A stretch of 64,000 bases of DNA, taken from assembly GCA_003116995.1 (NCBI GenBank), contig BDSL01000014.1, positions 620,001-684,000 on the forward strand, written 5' to 3'. The translations under genes and the position numbers were made by a program. The stretch comes from Yamagishiella unicocca (Eukaryota; Chlorophyta; Chlorophyceae; Chlamydomonadales; Volvocaceae). This document shows positions 12,432 to 24,685 of the stretch, in pieces. Positions within the stretch are counted from its first letter, which is position 1. The number at the start of each line of letters is the position of its first letter. The notes beneath the pieces are model-generated. The model made no database searches. It saw only the letters and a list, made by a program, of their open reading frames with translations, and was not told where the DNA came from.

Positions 12432-14147
12432 ATGCCGCCTACACTGTCCCCAGGCGCAGGCTCTTCACCATCGCGACCACCTCCTTCATTATCAACCAAA
12501 GCAACCCGGCTCAGTAGCCTGCCGTTCCTCATCGCCGCCGTCGCGGCCTTGGCCCGGCCCACCACCACCACAAACGTCCCTGCTGCCAAAGCGGCGGATC
12601 CTTCCTTGGGCTGCCAGGTGCCTCCCTGCCCAAACCAGATCGTTTCGCTGTCCCACGGCGTCCAGCCGCTGCCTGTCCTCTCCGATATGGCGCTCTCGCG
12701 ATCCGACCCGACGAAGCGGCCGCAGTCGCACCGAAGCCCCGCCGCACATCGACGGGCCCTCCTGCTGCCAAACCGCCAACAACAACAACAACAGCAACAT
12801 CAAAAGCAGCAAAAGCAGCAAACCCAGCACCAGCAACAGCAGCAGCTGACTGCCTTGGGGCGCGGCCCCACCGGTGCCGATTGCTCAGCCACCGTCACAA
12901 CCGCATCCGCCGCTGCCAACGCAGCGGCAGCGGCGGCGGCAGTGGCGGCGTCTTCGTCCGCCCGCCCCAAGCAGCCTCAGAACACATCGAATACCACGAT
13001 TACGGTAGCGGCGACGTCGCCGGCTGCCAACGGCGACGGCGGTGACGGTGACGGCGGCAGAGTGCGGGCTCCCGACGCTGACGTGGCGTCCGGCATGACG
13101 TGGCGGGTTTGCGGGGGGGGATCCCCCGGCGGTACCATGCTCAACCCAGACTCCGTTACCCTGGCCCCCGACCCGCCGCACCACGGCCGTACGATGACGG
13201 TCAACGTGACGGGCACCACCCCAGTCAACGCAGTCGACGGCCGGCTGCGCGTGTCCGTCCTTTACCTGGGCTTTCGAGTGTACACGTGAGTACGGCGGGC
13301 TGGGGGAACGGTTTCAGGAGGGGGAAGCGTGTGGTTTTTTAGGTTTCGGCGCGGGTTGGGGATTTGCAAAGGGTTGGGGAAACGACAGTTATGAGACTAC
13401 GGGACCGTTAATGGCTGTTTTTGACTTCGCTGCTGTGCGCGTGGCTGTTTTGATATGGGAGGGCTCGTTTCATTCATAGGGGTGTTGAGGAAGGAGACGG
13501 AGGTCGTGTTGGGGGTATGGCAGCAGGACTCGGCGAGGGTTGGGCCGCCTTACTCTTAGGTACCTACGAACGCTAGTGTGGATTTGTTGCTTGACCGGCT
13601 GCGCTCGCGAACTGTCGAAATTGAAATCTTTGAGAGCCTCCCTTGTGTCTAGCAGTAGTAGTAGTAGTAACTGTCAGACCATGTGCCTAGTGATGGGGGC
13701 AACTACGGACGAGCACGAGGTGTGTGTGAGGCTGTGATCGTGCTGGGCCCCACACCACACGGCCGTCCCTGGCCTGCCTTCACCCAACCCCCACCCGGAC
13801 CCCAAACCCTAAAACCCTTGCCCCCGACCCTCCCAACCCTCGCCATTATCACGACACGCAGCTACGAGACGGCACTGTGCGAAGCCATCGAGTGCCCGCT
13901 GGTGGCTGGGGCGGTGTTCGAGCTACGCGTCAGCCAGAAGCTGCCGACGCTGGCGCCGCCGGGGTCTTACCAAATGGAGATCACAGGGGAGGATGCGGCA
14001 GGGGGGCGCTTCATGTGCGTCGCGATCAGCTTCAGCGTCACCATGCCCGGGGCGAGGGCGGGCGAGCGGCCGCGGGCGACGGCAGAGGCGGGATGGGGCG
14101 GCGAGGTGACGGTGGAGGCAGAGGAGGATGAGGGGCGTGAGTGGTAG
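12432..14147 (+). CDS. ML-domain (NPC2-like) lipid-binding protein
   Basis: Probably a secreted or vacuolar protein binding sterol or phospholipid. Two exons, 12432-13285 and 13862-14147, join in phase to give 379 residues ending at TAG. The C-terminal half has the ML layout: WRVCGGG at the first strand, a LAPDPPHHGRTMTVNVTG strand, GTTP, VSVLYLGFRVY, then LCEAIECPLVAGAVFEL, LPTLAPPGSY, ITGEDAAGG and a final FMCVAISFSV strand. Only four cysteines (WRVC, LC, EC, MC) of the usual disulfide set are obvious. Residues 20-40 contain a hydrophobic stretch (SLPFLIAAVAALA) that could be a signal peptide. Between signal and domain lie Gln/Asn/Ala-rich runs. In-frame ATGs also occur at 12282 and further upstream of 12432; 12432 was preferred because the TATA-like box lies between them. 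Confidence 0.82.
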
Positions 14148-14584
14148 TGGGGTTGGGGCAGAAGGCAGGCGGAGCGACGTTGATAGGGGGGAGTGCTTCA
14201 TTAGGAGCAGTCGGAGCTGTGCCCCTAGGATGCGCGGCCTTGATGACAGAAGTCAGGCCCGGTGACGACGGTGGCAACCCTGCACGGCGTTTCGACCGAG
14301 CGCGGCAGGTGCTTCCGCCTGCAGGACGATGATGCATGGCGCGCAGCGGCGCTGTACGGTTATGGGAGGTTATGGGGGGTTATGGGGGGTCCCTAGGGTG
14401 GTGTCCTCCTGCCCCCAAAGACCAGCGAGCAACGCGTCGTTAGGGCGTGCGGCGCGAGGATGAGGCAGCGCGAGCTGCGGGGCACAAAAAGATACCGATG
14501 GATCGCCTTCCGAGCGTGTTTAAAAAAGTGGCCATACCATCAGCCGGGGCGCCTCCTGGCCTCCTTTTGCCTGTCCTCGACAGA

Positions 14585-14589
14585 TGTAA
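14585..14589 (+). terminator. Candidate TGTAA poly(A) signal of the ML-domain gene
   Basis: TGTAA lies about 440 bases downstream of the ML-domain stop codon on the coding strand. It is a short motif and is only weakly supported. Confidence 0.35.
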
Positions 14590-14935
14590 AACCATTCTGC
14601 CGATATTGGGTATTTATATATTTGTTGGCAGGACCAAGAATACCACCCGCGGCGAGGTGAAAATCGTGCCCTAGGTCTGATCCCCACCAGGTCCACTTCC
14701 ATGGCAACTCATCACTCAACAGCGCCCTTGCTTTCGTAGCGCTCGTCCCCCCAACTCTCAAAACGCGTGTCCAAAAACTGTTCGGTAGCTACTTTCTGCC
14801 CTCCGTTTCCCGTGTCACGTAAACGGGCATACTCGGCCCCCCCTCCCGTGGATTCGCGGATGTAATATCCCCCCAAACTCTCCGGCTCTGCCCTCCCGAC
14901 AAAAAAGGGAGCGGTGCAGCATCAATGCACTTACT

Positions 14936-14981
14936 TTTTTCGACAATACCGGTTGTAACGTTTTTCGACAATACCGGTTGT
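14936..14981. repeat. 22-bp direct repeat, two copies
   Basis: Two copies of TTTTTCGACAATACCGGTTG, about two bases apart. Each copy contains an ACCGGT palindrome. Confidence 0.75.
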
Positions 14982-16983
14982 ATTGTTACGGCCTCCACAC
15001 GGCCGCCCGACAAAAAGTGGATGCGTCGCGCTCAGCCTTGGGTACTAACTCGGCCGCAGCGCGCAGCAACACGCCATCTCTCCTCTCTGGGTAACGCCTC
15101 AACACATTGCCGACGCGCGTCTTCCAAACTTCAACTCTGGTTAAAGTTTGATCAAGATGCAACCGGGGGCAAAGAGCTCCTCGGAGTGATTCCCTTGTTC
15201 TTCCATACCCTTACTGTGCACGCAACCAAGCCGCCCATCCCCTGCCCGCCACACCTCACACGCCCTTGCAGCGGGCCGCACCACACCACATGGCACCGCA
15301 CCGGCCGTATCCACTGCAATGTCCCAGCCACCGAACATCCGCCAAGCCGGCCAGAGTGCAGCAGTGTGCAGTTATGTCCGCTGAAACGGTATCCCCCTGC
15401 ACACGTGGTAGTCGCAACTCGACTGCCAACCGCCGCCGCCGCCGGAAAACATCTCCAACATTCGTCGGAGGCCCGACCCAACTCCTTCACCACAGGAGGG
15501 CTGGATCGACCCCGCGCAAACCGCACACGCACACGCAGGAAGACACCCACCCACGCGCGCGTCCACACAAGCTTCTCCGTGCTCTCTGCTGACGGGACCC
15601 ACCTCGTCATGGTGTCCTGTACGACACATAATGCCTCCATGCGCCCTTCCGCGATGACGCATGCACCTCCCCGCCCACCCCCAACCCCCGAAACGGTTTT
15701 CCTTGCATCCACGGGCCTTCCTCGAAACCCAACCCCCGTGTGTACACCACGCTGGTGCTCGGCAGCTCCCTCCGCCCTTCCCACCTCGCCGCCGGACAGC
15801 CCGGCGCTTCGTCCCGCGACCAGGATCGCTCGGCGTGGTGCGATGGTGCAGCAAGCAGTTCGTCCTCAACCGCGGTGCGCCATCTGAGCTCGCCGCACCC
15901 CCCACCGGACCGCACCGCACCGATTCTCTTATAAAACCCACCGCACCTCGTAGTGCCCACACGCGTCTCTACGCCACCCTACCCCATCCCACCATGCCGC
16001 AGCAGCAGAAAAAGGATGCATGAGGCGGCCAAGCCACAAAGCCTGGAGGCACCGTGACGAATGGGCGGTGGAAGGTACGATGTAATGCGAGTACGGCCGC
16101 ACCCGAGAAGCGCCGTACACGAGCAAGTTTTCACCCCGGGGGCATGAACTGCCCAAAGGAGTACCGCAACCCTGATGGTTGACTCACCATTGTACCACTC
16201 CTCCCCCCCGAGGGGTGCCCTTTTAAAACCCACCCCCGCCTGAGCTGCGGCATCACCGGCACCCTTGCCTCGCCGCGCCACCTGTCCAGCCGCAGCTTCG
16301 CGGCTTGCGGCCCACTTGCGGCCTGACACGGACAGCTCGCTTCACACGTCCAGGCGCCGCTCCACCACCCCATTACTCCCGCCCTGCCCCGCCCCCGGAG
16401 GCTGCGGCAGCCGGCAGATCGCAAGCTGCGCGCAATTATGTAAAGCATGGGTCCAGCAGTTTCTGATGAGAGGCGGACATCATACACCGTTGCGTCTGCG
16501 CACCAGTCCCGCGAACCTTCTCCCTCCCTGCGCGCTCCTGCGGCAGCCGGACGACAGCGTCCAGTCCCCTCCCCTCCGCTGCTGACAGCTAGGCTTTAGT
16601 GGCCACCTGGGCAGCTGCCTTGTTAGGCAACGTCCCGGCGCGAGGCGGCCACCCGTCGACTTCCCATAAAGCTCCGAAACACCGCAGACTTGACAAAACC
16701 AAATCCAACAACGGCAGCCGAACTTGCGATACAAAGGTACGCCGGCCGTGCAATACCCAGTGCTTGCAGTGCAGCTGCAGCTCGGTCACCCCCGCGAAAC
16801 GAACTGCCATCACGGCAAGCTTACGGCGCCGGAAGGCCCGGAACCCGCTACAACTCAGCATTCAAAGTACAAGTGAGACAAAAAAACTTATAGCCCCGGT
16901 GACAGGCCGCCCAAGTACATGCGCGCCATCGGTACTAGGTGCTCTTCTGCCCTGCTTGACGGCCTTCTCGCCGCCGGCATCGT

Positions 16984-17290
16984 CACCGCCTCCCCGCCGC
17001 CGGGACCCGCGCCCTGGTCCCCAAGCAGCGGCGGCCGCGCCCTGGTCCCCAAGCAGCGGCAGCCGCGCCCTGGTCCAGAAGCAGCGGCAGCCGCGCCCTG
17101 GTCCCCAAGCAGCGGGAGCCGCGCCCTGGTCCAGAAGCAGCGGCAGCCGCGCCCTGGTCCCCAAGCAGCGGCAGCCGCACCCTGGTCCCGAAGCAGCGGC
17201 GGCCGCGCCCTGGTCCAGAAGCAGCGGCAGCCGCGCCCTGGTCCCCAAGCAGCGGCAGCCGCGCCCTGGTCCCGAAGCAGCGGCAGCCGC
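16984..17290. repeat. 28-bp GC-rich minisatellite, about 10-11 copies
   Basis: Tandem copies of a 28-bp unit built from GCCCTGGTCCCCAAGCAGCG with a GCAGCCGC tail; variants alternate CCCCAAG, CCAGAAG and CCCGAAG. The 28-bp period rotates frame, so both strands show long repetitive open frames with no likely meaning. Confidence 0.92.
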
Positions 17291-17930
17291 ACCCCCCACT
17301 CCCCTCTCGGATGCAAATTTCCAAACTCCGGCCTTCCAGAGATAGCACCCTTCGCCTCCGGCCTGCCATAGGACGGCGGCGCATTTCCCTGCCGCACCCC
17401 CAAGCACCTGCTTTGGGGCTGCAGCCGCAAACAATAACCAGGTCGTGAGTGCCGCCACCCTCCTTTGCATTCCCCCGTCTTCAGCTTGAACCTACATGCA
17501 CGCAAGCCGGAGCCATTGTTGCTGCCCCCAATTGCATGTCAGCCACCCGCACGCAGCGCCTGCCACTCCCTGCACCCGCCCCCTCTCCCTGTCCACGCCC
17601 CTTCTCACAGTCTCTCCATGTTACCGGTGCCAGCTCGCACCGTGCCTCCAGCGCCGCCGTGAGGACAGGTGAACCCCGTTGCGTCCCCTTCCCCTTCCCC
17701 AGCAACCCACACCCGCTCGACATGGCGGCCCGCCCCCCTGCGCCTCCACGGGCTCAGCCCCCGACGGGCTGAACCCGCCCGCGGAGGGCCCGCCCCCGCC
17801 TCAGCTCCGAAACCCAGACAACCCTCATCTGCCGCCAGCAACGGCCATCCGAACGACCACACACAACCGCCCCTTCACCGCCCGCGCATGCCCCCGCCCC
17901 TGGCCCCCGCCCGGCCGCAGACCTTACCCG

Positions 17931-20900
17931 TTACCCCTCCTCTTCGTCCCGCAATAGCGCCGCGGCCACCCCCCTGCCGTGCGAGAAGCTGTTCGGCCCC
18001 GTGAAGGTGAACGTCTCCTGGGTCTGCCCCCGCAGATGCGCGCCCCACTCCGTCTCCCAGCTGTACCGTGAGAAGTCCAGGCTGGCGCTGTGCTCCGGAA
18101 CCGCCGGCACCTGCCCGGAGCGACCCATAAGGCCCGGATCCTGCGGCTGAAGCCACGTCGATCCCAGCGCGTCCCCCAGAATTTGCGTCCCTGCCGCCGC
18201 CGCCCCCGAGGGGGCGCCCAGCCGCGGGGTGCCCAGCTGCGGAGGCGGCGCGTCCATGGCTCCGGAACCAACCAGGCACGCACCAGCTGCGGGTGCTATC
18301 CCTCCGGACGCCACTCCGAGCGCCAGGGAGAGGCTACCCCGCTCGTCGAACCCCGCAAGGCCGCTCGTCGAGGGGTTGCCACCCCCCCGCGGCCTGGCGC
18401 CGCCGCCGAAGCCGCCGGCTGCTGCTGCTGCGGCTGCTGCTGCGGCTGCCGCGGCTTGCTGCTGCATCGCTTCCCCCGGGTGCGGATACGGAACAGCCAC
18501 CAGGCCCGGGTGCTGCAGCGGCGGCGGCGGCTGCGCCATGGGCCGCTGCTGGTGCTGCTCCACGAACCAGCGCAGCTGCTGGTGGCGCTGGGGGCCGGCG
18601 CTGGGGCCCGGCAGCTGCGCGAGCAAGGAGCGCTGGCGGCTGAGGCGGTCGGCGGCCGCCAGGCTGCCGGCGCTGCTGCGCTCCCCGTGGGGTCCCCCGC
18701 CGTAGGCGTTGTGAAGGTCGGCGGTGCTGTTGGCGGTGCTGTTGATGGTGCTGACGGAGGAGAGGTTTGCTCGCCGTACGTGTGGCGACGACACGCCGCC
18801 GACGACGATGCCCCCCGCAATGTTGGTGGAGGCGGCGCCCAGCTGGCTGAGTCCTGCGGCTCCGGAGCCGAGGGTGACTCCGAGGCTGGAGCCGGGGTTG
18901 CTGCTGTTGCGGCCGATGTGCAGCTTCACGAGGCTGTTGGTGAAGTTCATGGAGGTGTCCTGCCCCAGCAGGGGACCTGCGGCGGCATGGATGGGGGGAG
19001 GGGCTGAGCGGACCCCGTGGGAAAATGTGCAACCACTAGCCGAAAAAAAGGGAGGTAGGGAGGAAGGGAGGGAGGCAGGGGAGGGGGGAGGGATGCAGCG
19101 AGGCGGGAGGGAGGGCGAGGACTTAAACCACTCGCCTTTGAGCGCGTGGGGGCACTGCTGCCAGCTGGCCGCGCCGCAAGATGGTTCAGGGGCTTGGAGG
19201 CGCGCCATAAACCCAGGCAACCTCCCAGCCCCGTTCCGCGCCCCGTCCTAATCCGCGCCGACCCACGGGTCGCCCTCGCGTAACCCCGCCCCGCGCCCAC
19301 CCCGACGCACCCGTCAGCTGGCTGCCAATGGAGGATGCTCGGCTGAGGCTGCACGGGCCCCCCAGGGCGCGCTTGAAGGTGTGCACCGCGCCAGTGCGGC
19401 GCAGCGCCGCCGTGATGTTCACATCGAACAGCGAGGCCAGGCCGGTGTTGGCCGACCAGTTGCTGCTGCCGGTGCCCTGCAGTTAGCGGTTGCATGATGG
19501 ACCGATGATGGTGGGGCCAAAAAAAGGGGGGGGTGACGAGAGAACCAGGGCCAACCTCCCCTCCCCTCCCGTCCTGCCCGTCAACCGCCCTCCCGTCCTG
19601 CCCTTTGGCTGCCCTCCGTCCCGTCCCGTCCTGCCCTTCGACTGCCCTCCTCCCTCCCCTCTCCACGGACCCACCTCCGGACCTAGCTGCTGCTGGTGCT
19701 GTATCCGCGACAGCACGTCTCGGATGCTGCCGCTGCCCGTCGGCAGCCGGATGAGCGAGGTGGCGCTGGCGCCGCCCACCGACAGCCCCCCCGACAGCGC
19801 CCCCACCAGCAGCATGCTGGCAGGTCCGGAGTCCTCAAACAGCGCCCCGCCGCCTGGCCAGAACCGGCTGGCGCTGCTGCCGCCAAGCTTGCCCGAGTGC
19901 CCGCTGGTGCCGTAGCCTGCGGGGCCGCTGCCAGACATCTGGATGAGGCCCGCGGCGGCGACGGCGGCCGCCGCCGCCAGCGCCAGGGCGCTCGGCGCCG
20001 CTGGCATCACGTCCCAGCTGTTCCGCCGCGCGGCGGTGACGCTGCTGGGCAGCTTGAGCAGCGGCGCGCTGCCGCCGCAGGGCTGAGCGGCGGCGCCGGC
20101 CGACGGCGCTGCCGACGCCGCCGGCGACACCGCGCCGACGGCGCTACCGACGACGCGCCGGCCTTTCAAGCGGCCCTGCGCCTCACTGGCGCTCCGTGCC
20201 GCAACCATCGGCCGGCCGCTGCGAAGCCCCCCGCCTCCACCTCCACCTCCACCTGCGCCCGTGCTGGTGCCGTGGGAGCTGCGGTCCGCCCCGCCCGTGC
20301 TGCTGGCCATGTCGCCGTCGCCCGCGGTGGAGCAGTTGGTGACCAGTCGCATGAACAGCTCCAGGACCTGCGCGTCGGTGGCGGCCGTGGGGTTGTGCCC
20401 CAGCAGCATGTCCGAGTGAAGCGCCCGGCTGCTGTCCACGCTCTGTCTGACGCTGCCCGTGACTGCCGGCGGGGAGAAGGTGAACCCCGTATCGCCGACA
20501 TGCGCCAGCGCGCCGGCTGCGTTGGCGGCGGAGGACGTGCTGCCGCCGCTGCTACCCCACGCTGCTGCCAGGGAGATGCCGGCGCCGGCGCCGGCGGCGC
20601 CGCCGGCGCCGCTGCTGCTGCCCGTCAACGCCGCAATCGGCCACCGAAGGCCCTTTCGCGGATGTGGCGCCGTACGCGCCGCGGCGTCGGCGTCAGCGCA
20701 CGAGCCCGCATCCACCACCACGCCGTGCGCGGCCGATTGCGGTCCGCCGGCGCCGGTCCATGCGCCAGCGCGCTCGCCCCTCCGCGCCGCCGCGCCCTCC
20801 GGCTGGTGCTGCTGGAGGCGCTTCCGATGCTGCGAGTGCTGCTGCTGAGCGTTCTCCTCGCCCTGCGGCAGGTCGCCGCTCTCGATGCGCTCCAGGCGGC

Positions 20901-21639
20901 TGGGCGAGGCGCCGACGGCCGAGACGGCAAGGCCCGCCTCGTCGGCTGCACGGACCAGCGCCCCGAACATGAGCAGGGCGTCCAGGCTGGCGCGGCCTCG
21001 TAGCATCCTAGACACCATTTGGCGCGAGCCTCCCCCCGAGAAGTCGCCGGGCCCCATGCCCAGCGCAGCGCTGGCGTTTCCGCCTCGAACGATGAGCGCG
21101 CCGCTGCTCGCGTCGGACAGGATGCCGGACTCGCACCCCTCGCTGCCCGTATCCACACTTGCCCGCACCGACATGGACGGTGTCGGCGCTACGTGGCGCG
21201 CAAATGTGAGGTCGGGCTTGGGCGCGGCGCTTGGCTGCGTCGGGGCGGGCGGAGATGGGCCCACGCCCACGCCGCAGTCCAGGCTGAGGCGGGGCCAGGG
21301 CGCTTCTTGCTGCTCGGGGCTGCGATACCCCCGAGTCCCGTAGGGCGCATCGGGGCGTGGCTGGCCTTCGCAGCCACCGGTATCAACGTTGGGTGGCAAG
21401 TCGCGCGATGCTGAGGCGTCTAAGCCTGAAACGTTTCTTTCACCCACGTCCGTATGGGGGCCAGCGAGCGATGACTCCTGAGGTAGCAACGACTCTGGTT
21501 GCGGTCTGTTGGCATGCTGCTGCCCTGGGTCCGCGCTGGCTGCAATCTCGGGCGCGCCTGGTGTTGGCGCCTCATCGGCTAAGCGGCGAGAAGGCCGTTG
21601 GTGGTGTCCTAGGAAGCATCCTAAGAACAACCACTTCAT
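17931..21639 (-). CDS. Large low-complexity protein of unknown function
   Basis: Three exons, 19675-21639, 19311-19476 and 17931-18976, join in phase to 1058 residues, with an ATG at 21639 and a TAG at the 3' end. The N terminus begins MKWLFLGCFLG, a short hydrophobic start that could be a membrane anchor. The rest is rich in Ser, Gly and Ala, with poly-Gly and Gln/Ala runs. Less repetitive islands are MLRGRASLDALLMFGALVRA, ATDAQVLELFMRLVTNCS, SIRDVLSRIQHQQQLG and, across exon 2, NWSANTGLASLFDVNITAAL and AVHTFKRALGGPCSLSRASS. The C terminus has FSRYSWETEWGAHLRGQTQE. I recognise no family. The moderately conserved-looking middle suggests a real protein, possibly a lineage-specific regulator, but that is a guess. 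Confidence 0.7.
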
Positions 21640-22855
21640 CACTGTCTTGAGCCTGGAAGCATATCCGTCCGTCCTGGACCAGCAGTCATGCCAATTCAGA
21701 AACCAGCTCCATCAACTATTATTTGCACAAGTTGTATACATGGTTTTAACCCAGTCTTCCACTTTTAGTATTACGAAATAAAACGCCATCGATTTTCGAG
21801 CCTCGGCTAGCCGACCACTCTGCAGCGAATCGTCTCCTCAGCCGTGAGCTCCTGCGTCACACCTTATCCCAAGCCAGGTACTGAATCCTGCTTTCGCTCC
21901 CTTCTCCCGCCGCTGTTTCCCTCCCGCGAAAATAACGTGTAGTACATCGCCGCTCCGAAACCCCAGTCGTCGTGCCTGGTGGCAGCACCCCCCGGTGCAT
22001 TTATGAAGGCGTTTCGGGGGGCCGCCACACAGTCGGAGATAGCAGGCTTACACGGGCGTACGGCAGCAAGCGGCAGCATCCAGCCTTCGAGGCGTGTGAC
22101 TGCCATCCTGTGCCGGCGCGGGTCAGCTGTTGTGACCGACACTGGGCTCCAGTTTTACAGGCAGCCGCTTGCCCTTATGGCCGCAACATGCATACCTAAA
22201 ACTGGTGCCGATGCCGCTCCCTCGGGGCGGCCCACTCCACAAGCGGCACGTTCGCGCGCACTCGCTCCTGCCCCAAAGTACCGGCCCTGGAAGCCCCACA
22301 CCGCCTGCGTGACACCACTCCGCTCCACCTCCGCGCAACTCTTGCCCACAGCTCTGGGCCCTGCCAGTCCACGCTCCTTCCCTCCCGAAACTCGTTGAGG
22401 CCATCGCTGAGTGACCCACATTGTCCGCGCTGCCACGTCACTACCGCACGCCCTCGGCGGCCCCACCACGCCCCTCCTCTTGTCGTGTAGCTCCTCAAGG
22501 CTGGTCTCACTCAGACGCCCCTCCTCGACACTCCAGGTTAGCTTCACCAGGCCAGCTCGCTCAAAAGCCCGCGCGCTGCTCGCGCCAGCCCGCCCCGGTT
22601 CCTGCGCAGCACCCTGTCGTACCAAACACCTGGTACCCCTCCACCCCGGGTCACCTCGCCGTACGTGCTCGTCACATCAAGGCCTCTTAGTCACTCACGC
22701 CCTCACCACCCCAGGTGTTCCCTTCGCTAGCGCTCTTCTTGCGGATCGCTAGCTGCTGCTCCTGCCACCAGACGACTCCTGCCGCTCGACGCTGCGGCCG
22801 GCGACGCTGCAGCTGCCCACTCCAAAGTCATTTCCGGTCACGGCATTTGCCCGCG
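21640..22855. other. Intergenic region
   Basis: Upstream side of the orphan gene and downstream side of the ferredoxin-like gene, both on the minus strand. No motif-bearing exon or RNA gene was seen. Confidence 0.55.
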
Positions 22856-23960
22856 CTAGGGCTTTGTAGCGATTGTCACCGCGCCGCTGTTCTCCCCGTC
22901 GCCCACCACCGTCTGGCAGGCCAACCGCCAGCTGGGGCTTTTCTGCAACCAGGAGGCGTCAAGGCACGCGTTAGGTAGAGCAGCAACGACGGCGGCGGCA
23001 AAGGTGATGGCGGATGCTGCTGCTGCTGCTGCTGCTGATCAGTTGGGTCATGGGGGCCGGGTGTTTGCTATCAACGCGGCTCGGCGACTGGCCCCATCCC
23101 GCAGGGTGCGGCCCATTGGTGAATTCCCAGGTACACAGCACCCGTCTCACCCCGGCTAGCTTCTTCTTTTCGGCCGAGCTCAGCTCTGAAAGCAGTTCAG
23201 CGCCCTCCTTAACCTGCAACGCATATGTAGTCAAGGTGAAGGTCAAGAACCGGTCAGCAGCGCTGTTGGGGGCCGGGTTTGCGGGATTGCAGAAAGGACC
23301 GGGTTTGTGGAAAGGGCGGCTGACAGTGGTGACGGAGGAGATGCTACTCCTGGACTCGGGCCTGCCGACATCGTTCCCATGCCTGCCGTACTAGGCAGAC
23401 TGTCAGCGTCTTCCTAACGAGCTACCGTACCTGCCTCTACAAACACGTCTCTACAAATGTCCCATCGCCACTGTCACCAGCGGTACCACAGCCACCGGGT
23501 GGCAGCTGCTGTGCGTTCCCCACCATATCAAGCTGCCAACCCCTTTAAACCATAGCGCACCCGGTCCCTCTCCAAAAGCGCGCAGTGTAAACCACCACGG
23601 AATGCCACAACCTATTGTTTACGCAGCAGTAGCCCTTCTAAACCACACGTTCACCACCAGCCCTTGTTAAGTCCTTACATCCACGATGCATGTCCCGCAG
23701 TTGCCTCCTCCTCCGCACGTCCAGACTTTTCCCCAGGTGGTGTAGAGGTCGACCTTCTCTGCCAACAGCACTGTCCGCAGTATGTCGCCCGACTCCACCG
23801 CGATGTTCACGGTCGGGCCTTCCTTGGTTTGTACTGTGAGCTGAATTGTTGGAGTAGGAGCTGCGCTGTGCACGGCCACGAACCTACTCCGCGTCTGAAG
23901 CGGAGCGGCCGAGCGGCTCGCTGCACTCGAGCGGTGTGTGATGGCTGATGTTCGCTGCAT
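22856..23960 (-). CDS. Plastid 2Fe-2S ferredoxin-like protein (PnsB3/NDF4 type)
   Basis: Three exons, 23679-23960, 23151-23213 and 22856-22942, all in phase, give 143 residues. The N terminus (MQRTSAITHRSSAASRSAAP...) is a typical algal chloroplast transit peptide. The fold carries cluster ligands C82, C88 and C91 in the pattern TCGGGGNCGTC, and C124 in WRLACQTVVG near the end, as in plant-type 2Fe-2S ferredoxins. The C-x5-C-x2-C spacing with GGGNCGTC, the KEGAELLSELSSAEKKKL linker and the SWRLACQT ending resemble plant PnsB3 (NDF4), a subunit of the chloroplast NDH complex, rather than electron-carrier PetF. The head-to-head neighbour is RSP3. An alternative in-frame ATG at 24092 would add 44 residues; the start at 23960 was preferred for its transit peptide. 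The family call is from memory of PnsB3 motifs. Confidence 0.87.
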
Positions 23961-24685
23961 GGTATGTATCCGTATAGTTATATAGCTTTCGACCTGTCTA
24001 TGCGTTTGCGTAAGCAGCAGGTTGCGATGGACGCATGTACCAACCAGGTACGACGTGGACGAGCTAGCGTCTGATCGAACGCCGAGTTGCATGTTGCAAT
24101 ACGCTAGAGTCTATTTAGCTTCCAGGTGCCCAGTAGTTAAGATCATGCATCCTGAGCCCCAATTTGCAACTACATCAGAGCACATCTATGCGTATGATAG
24201 AAGGTAGCGGGCGCCCGACCGCAGCAGAGTGCGCCATTACCGGTCGTGTTGGCTGGCGTAACCTGTCCGACGCCAGGATACCCTATTTTATGCACAGTTA
24301 GAGCTAGGAGCTGCATAAACACATTACCGCACCTCAGATGGCCACAACTGTAGAACGGATTGTTACTGCAAGGAGCTCACAAGCCAGCAGAGAAGGTCTT
24401 CAGGATAGCCTCCTGTGGGCTGTACGCTCTGGAAGTGCAAGGAAGCCGGTATGGAACTGTACGGCGCTCGTCCATTCGCTTGGGGCTCCTTAGACGGACA
24501 TTGCTTACTCGGCACGCATACTCAGCTTTGGTTAAACCTATAATCAGACTATTTCTTACAAAGCACGATATAAACTACACTTCGACCTGCTTTGGGACAC
24601 TCTCATCCTATCACTGTTTAGTTTTTCCCGCGGCCAAGAGCCTCACTAAATCAGAGCTCTGCCCTGAGTGTAGCGAGGTTCCACA
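23961..24685. promoter_or_regulatory. Divergent promoter region of ferredoxin-like gene and RSP3
   Basis: The two flanking genes are transcribed outward. TATAAA on the + strand at 24569-24574 lies 112 bases before the RSP3 ATG and is a good TATA candidate. A TATATAA on the minus strand at 23978-23984 is only about 20 bases from the ferredoxin-like ATG, too close to be convincing. Confidence 0.5.

Larger units (their letters stand above)
14148..17930. other. Long intergenic region without a recognisable gene
   Basis: No exon chain with coherent phase or known motif was found on either strand. It contains a short direct repeat at 14936-14981 and a minisatellite at 16984-17290. A short intron-family-like fragment (CATCCACGGGCCTTCCTCGA) lies near 15710, which could mean a missed gene around 15000-16000, but I cannot support one. 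Confidence 0.5.

Noticed and set aside
16862..17470. Long repetitive open frames on both strands near 17000
   Set aside because: Produced by the 28-bp minisatellite.
18947..21003. Several 200-435 codon frames on the + strand opposite the orphan gene
   Set aside because: They are shadows of a GC-rich coding strand, with no splice sites or motifs of their own.
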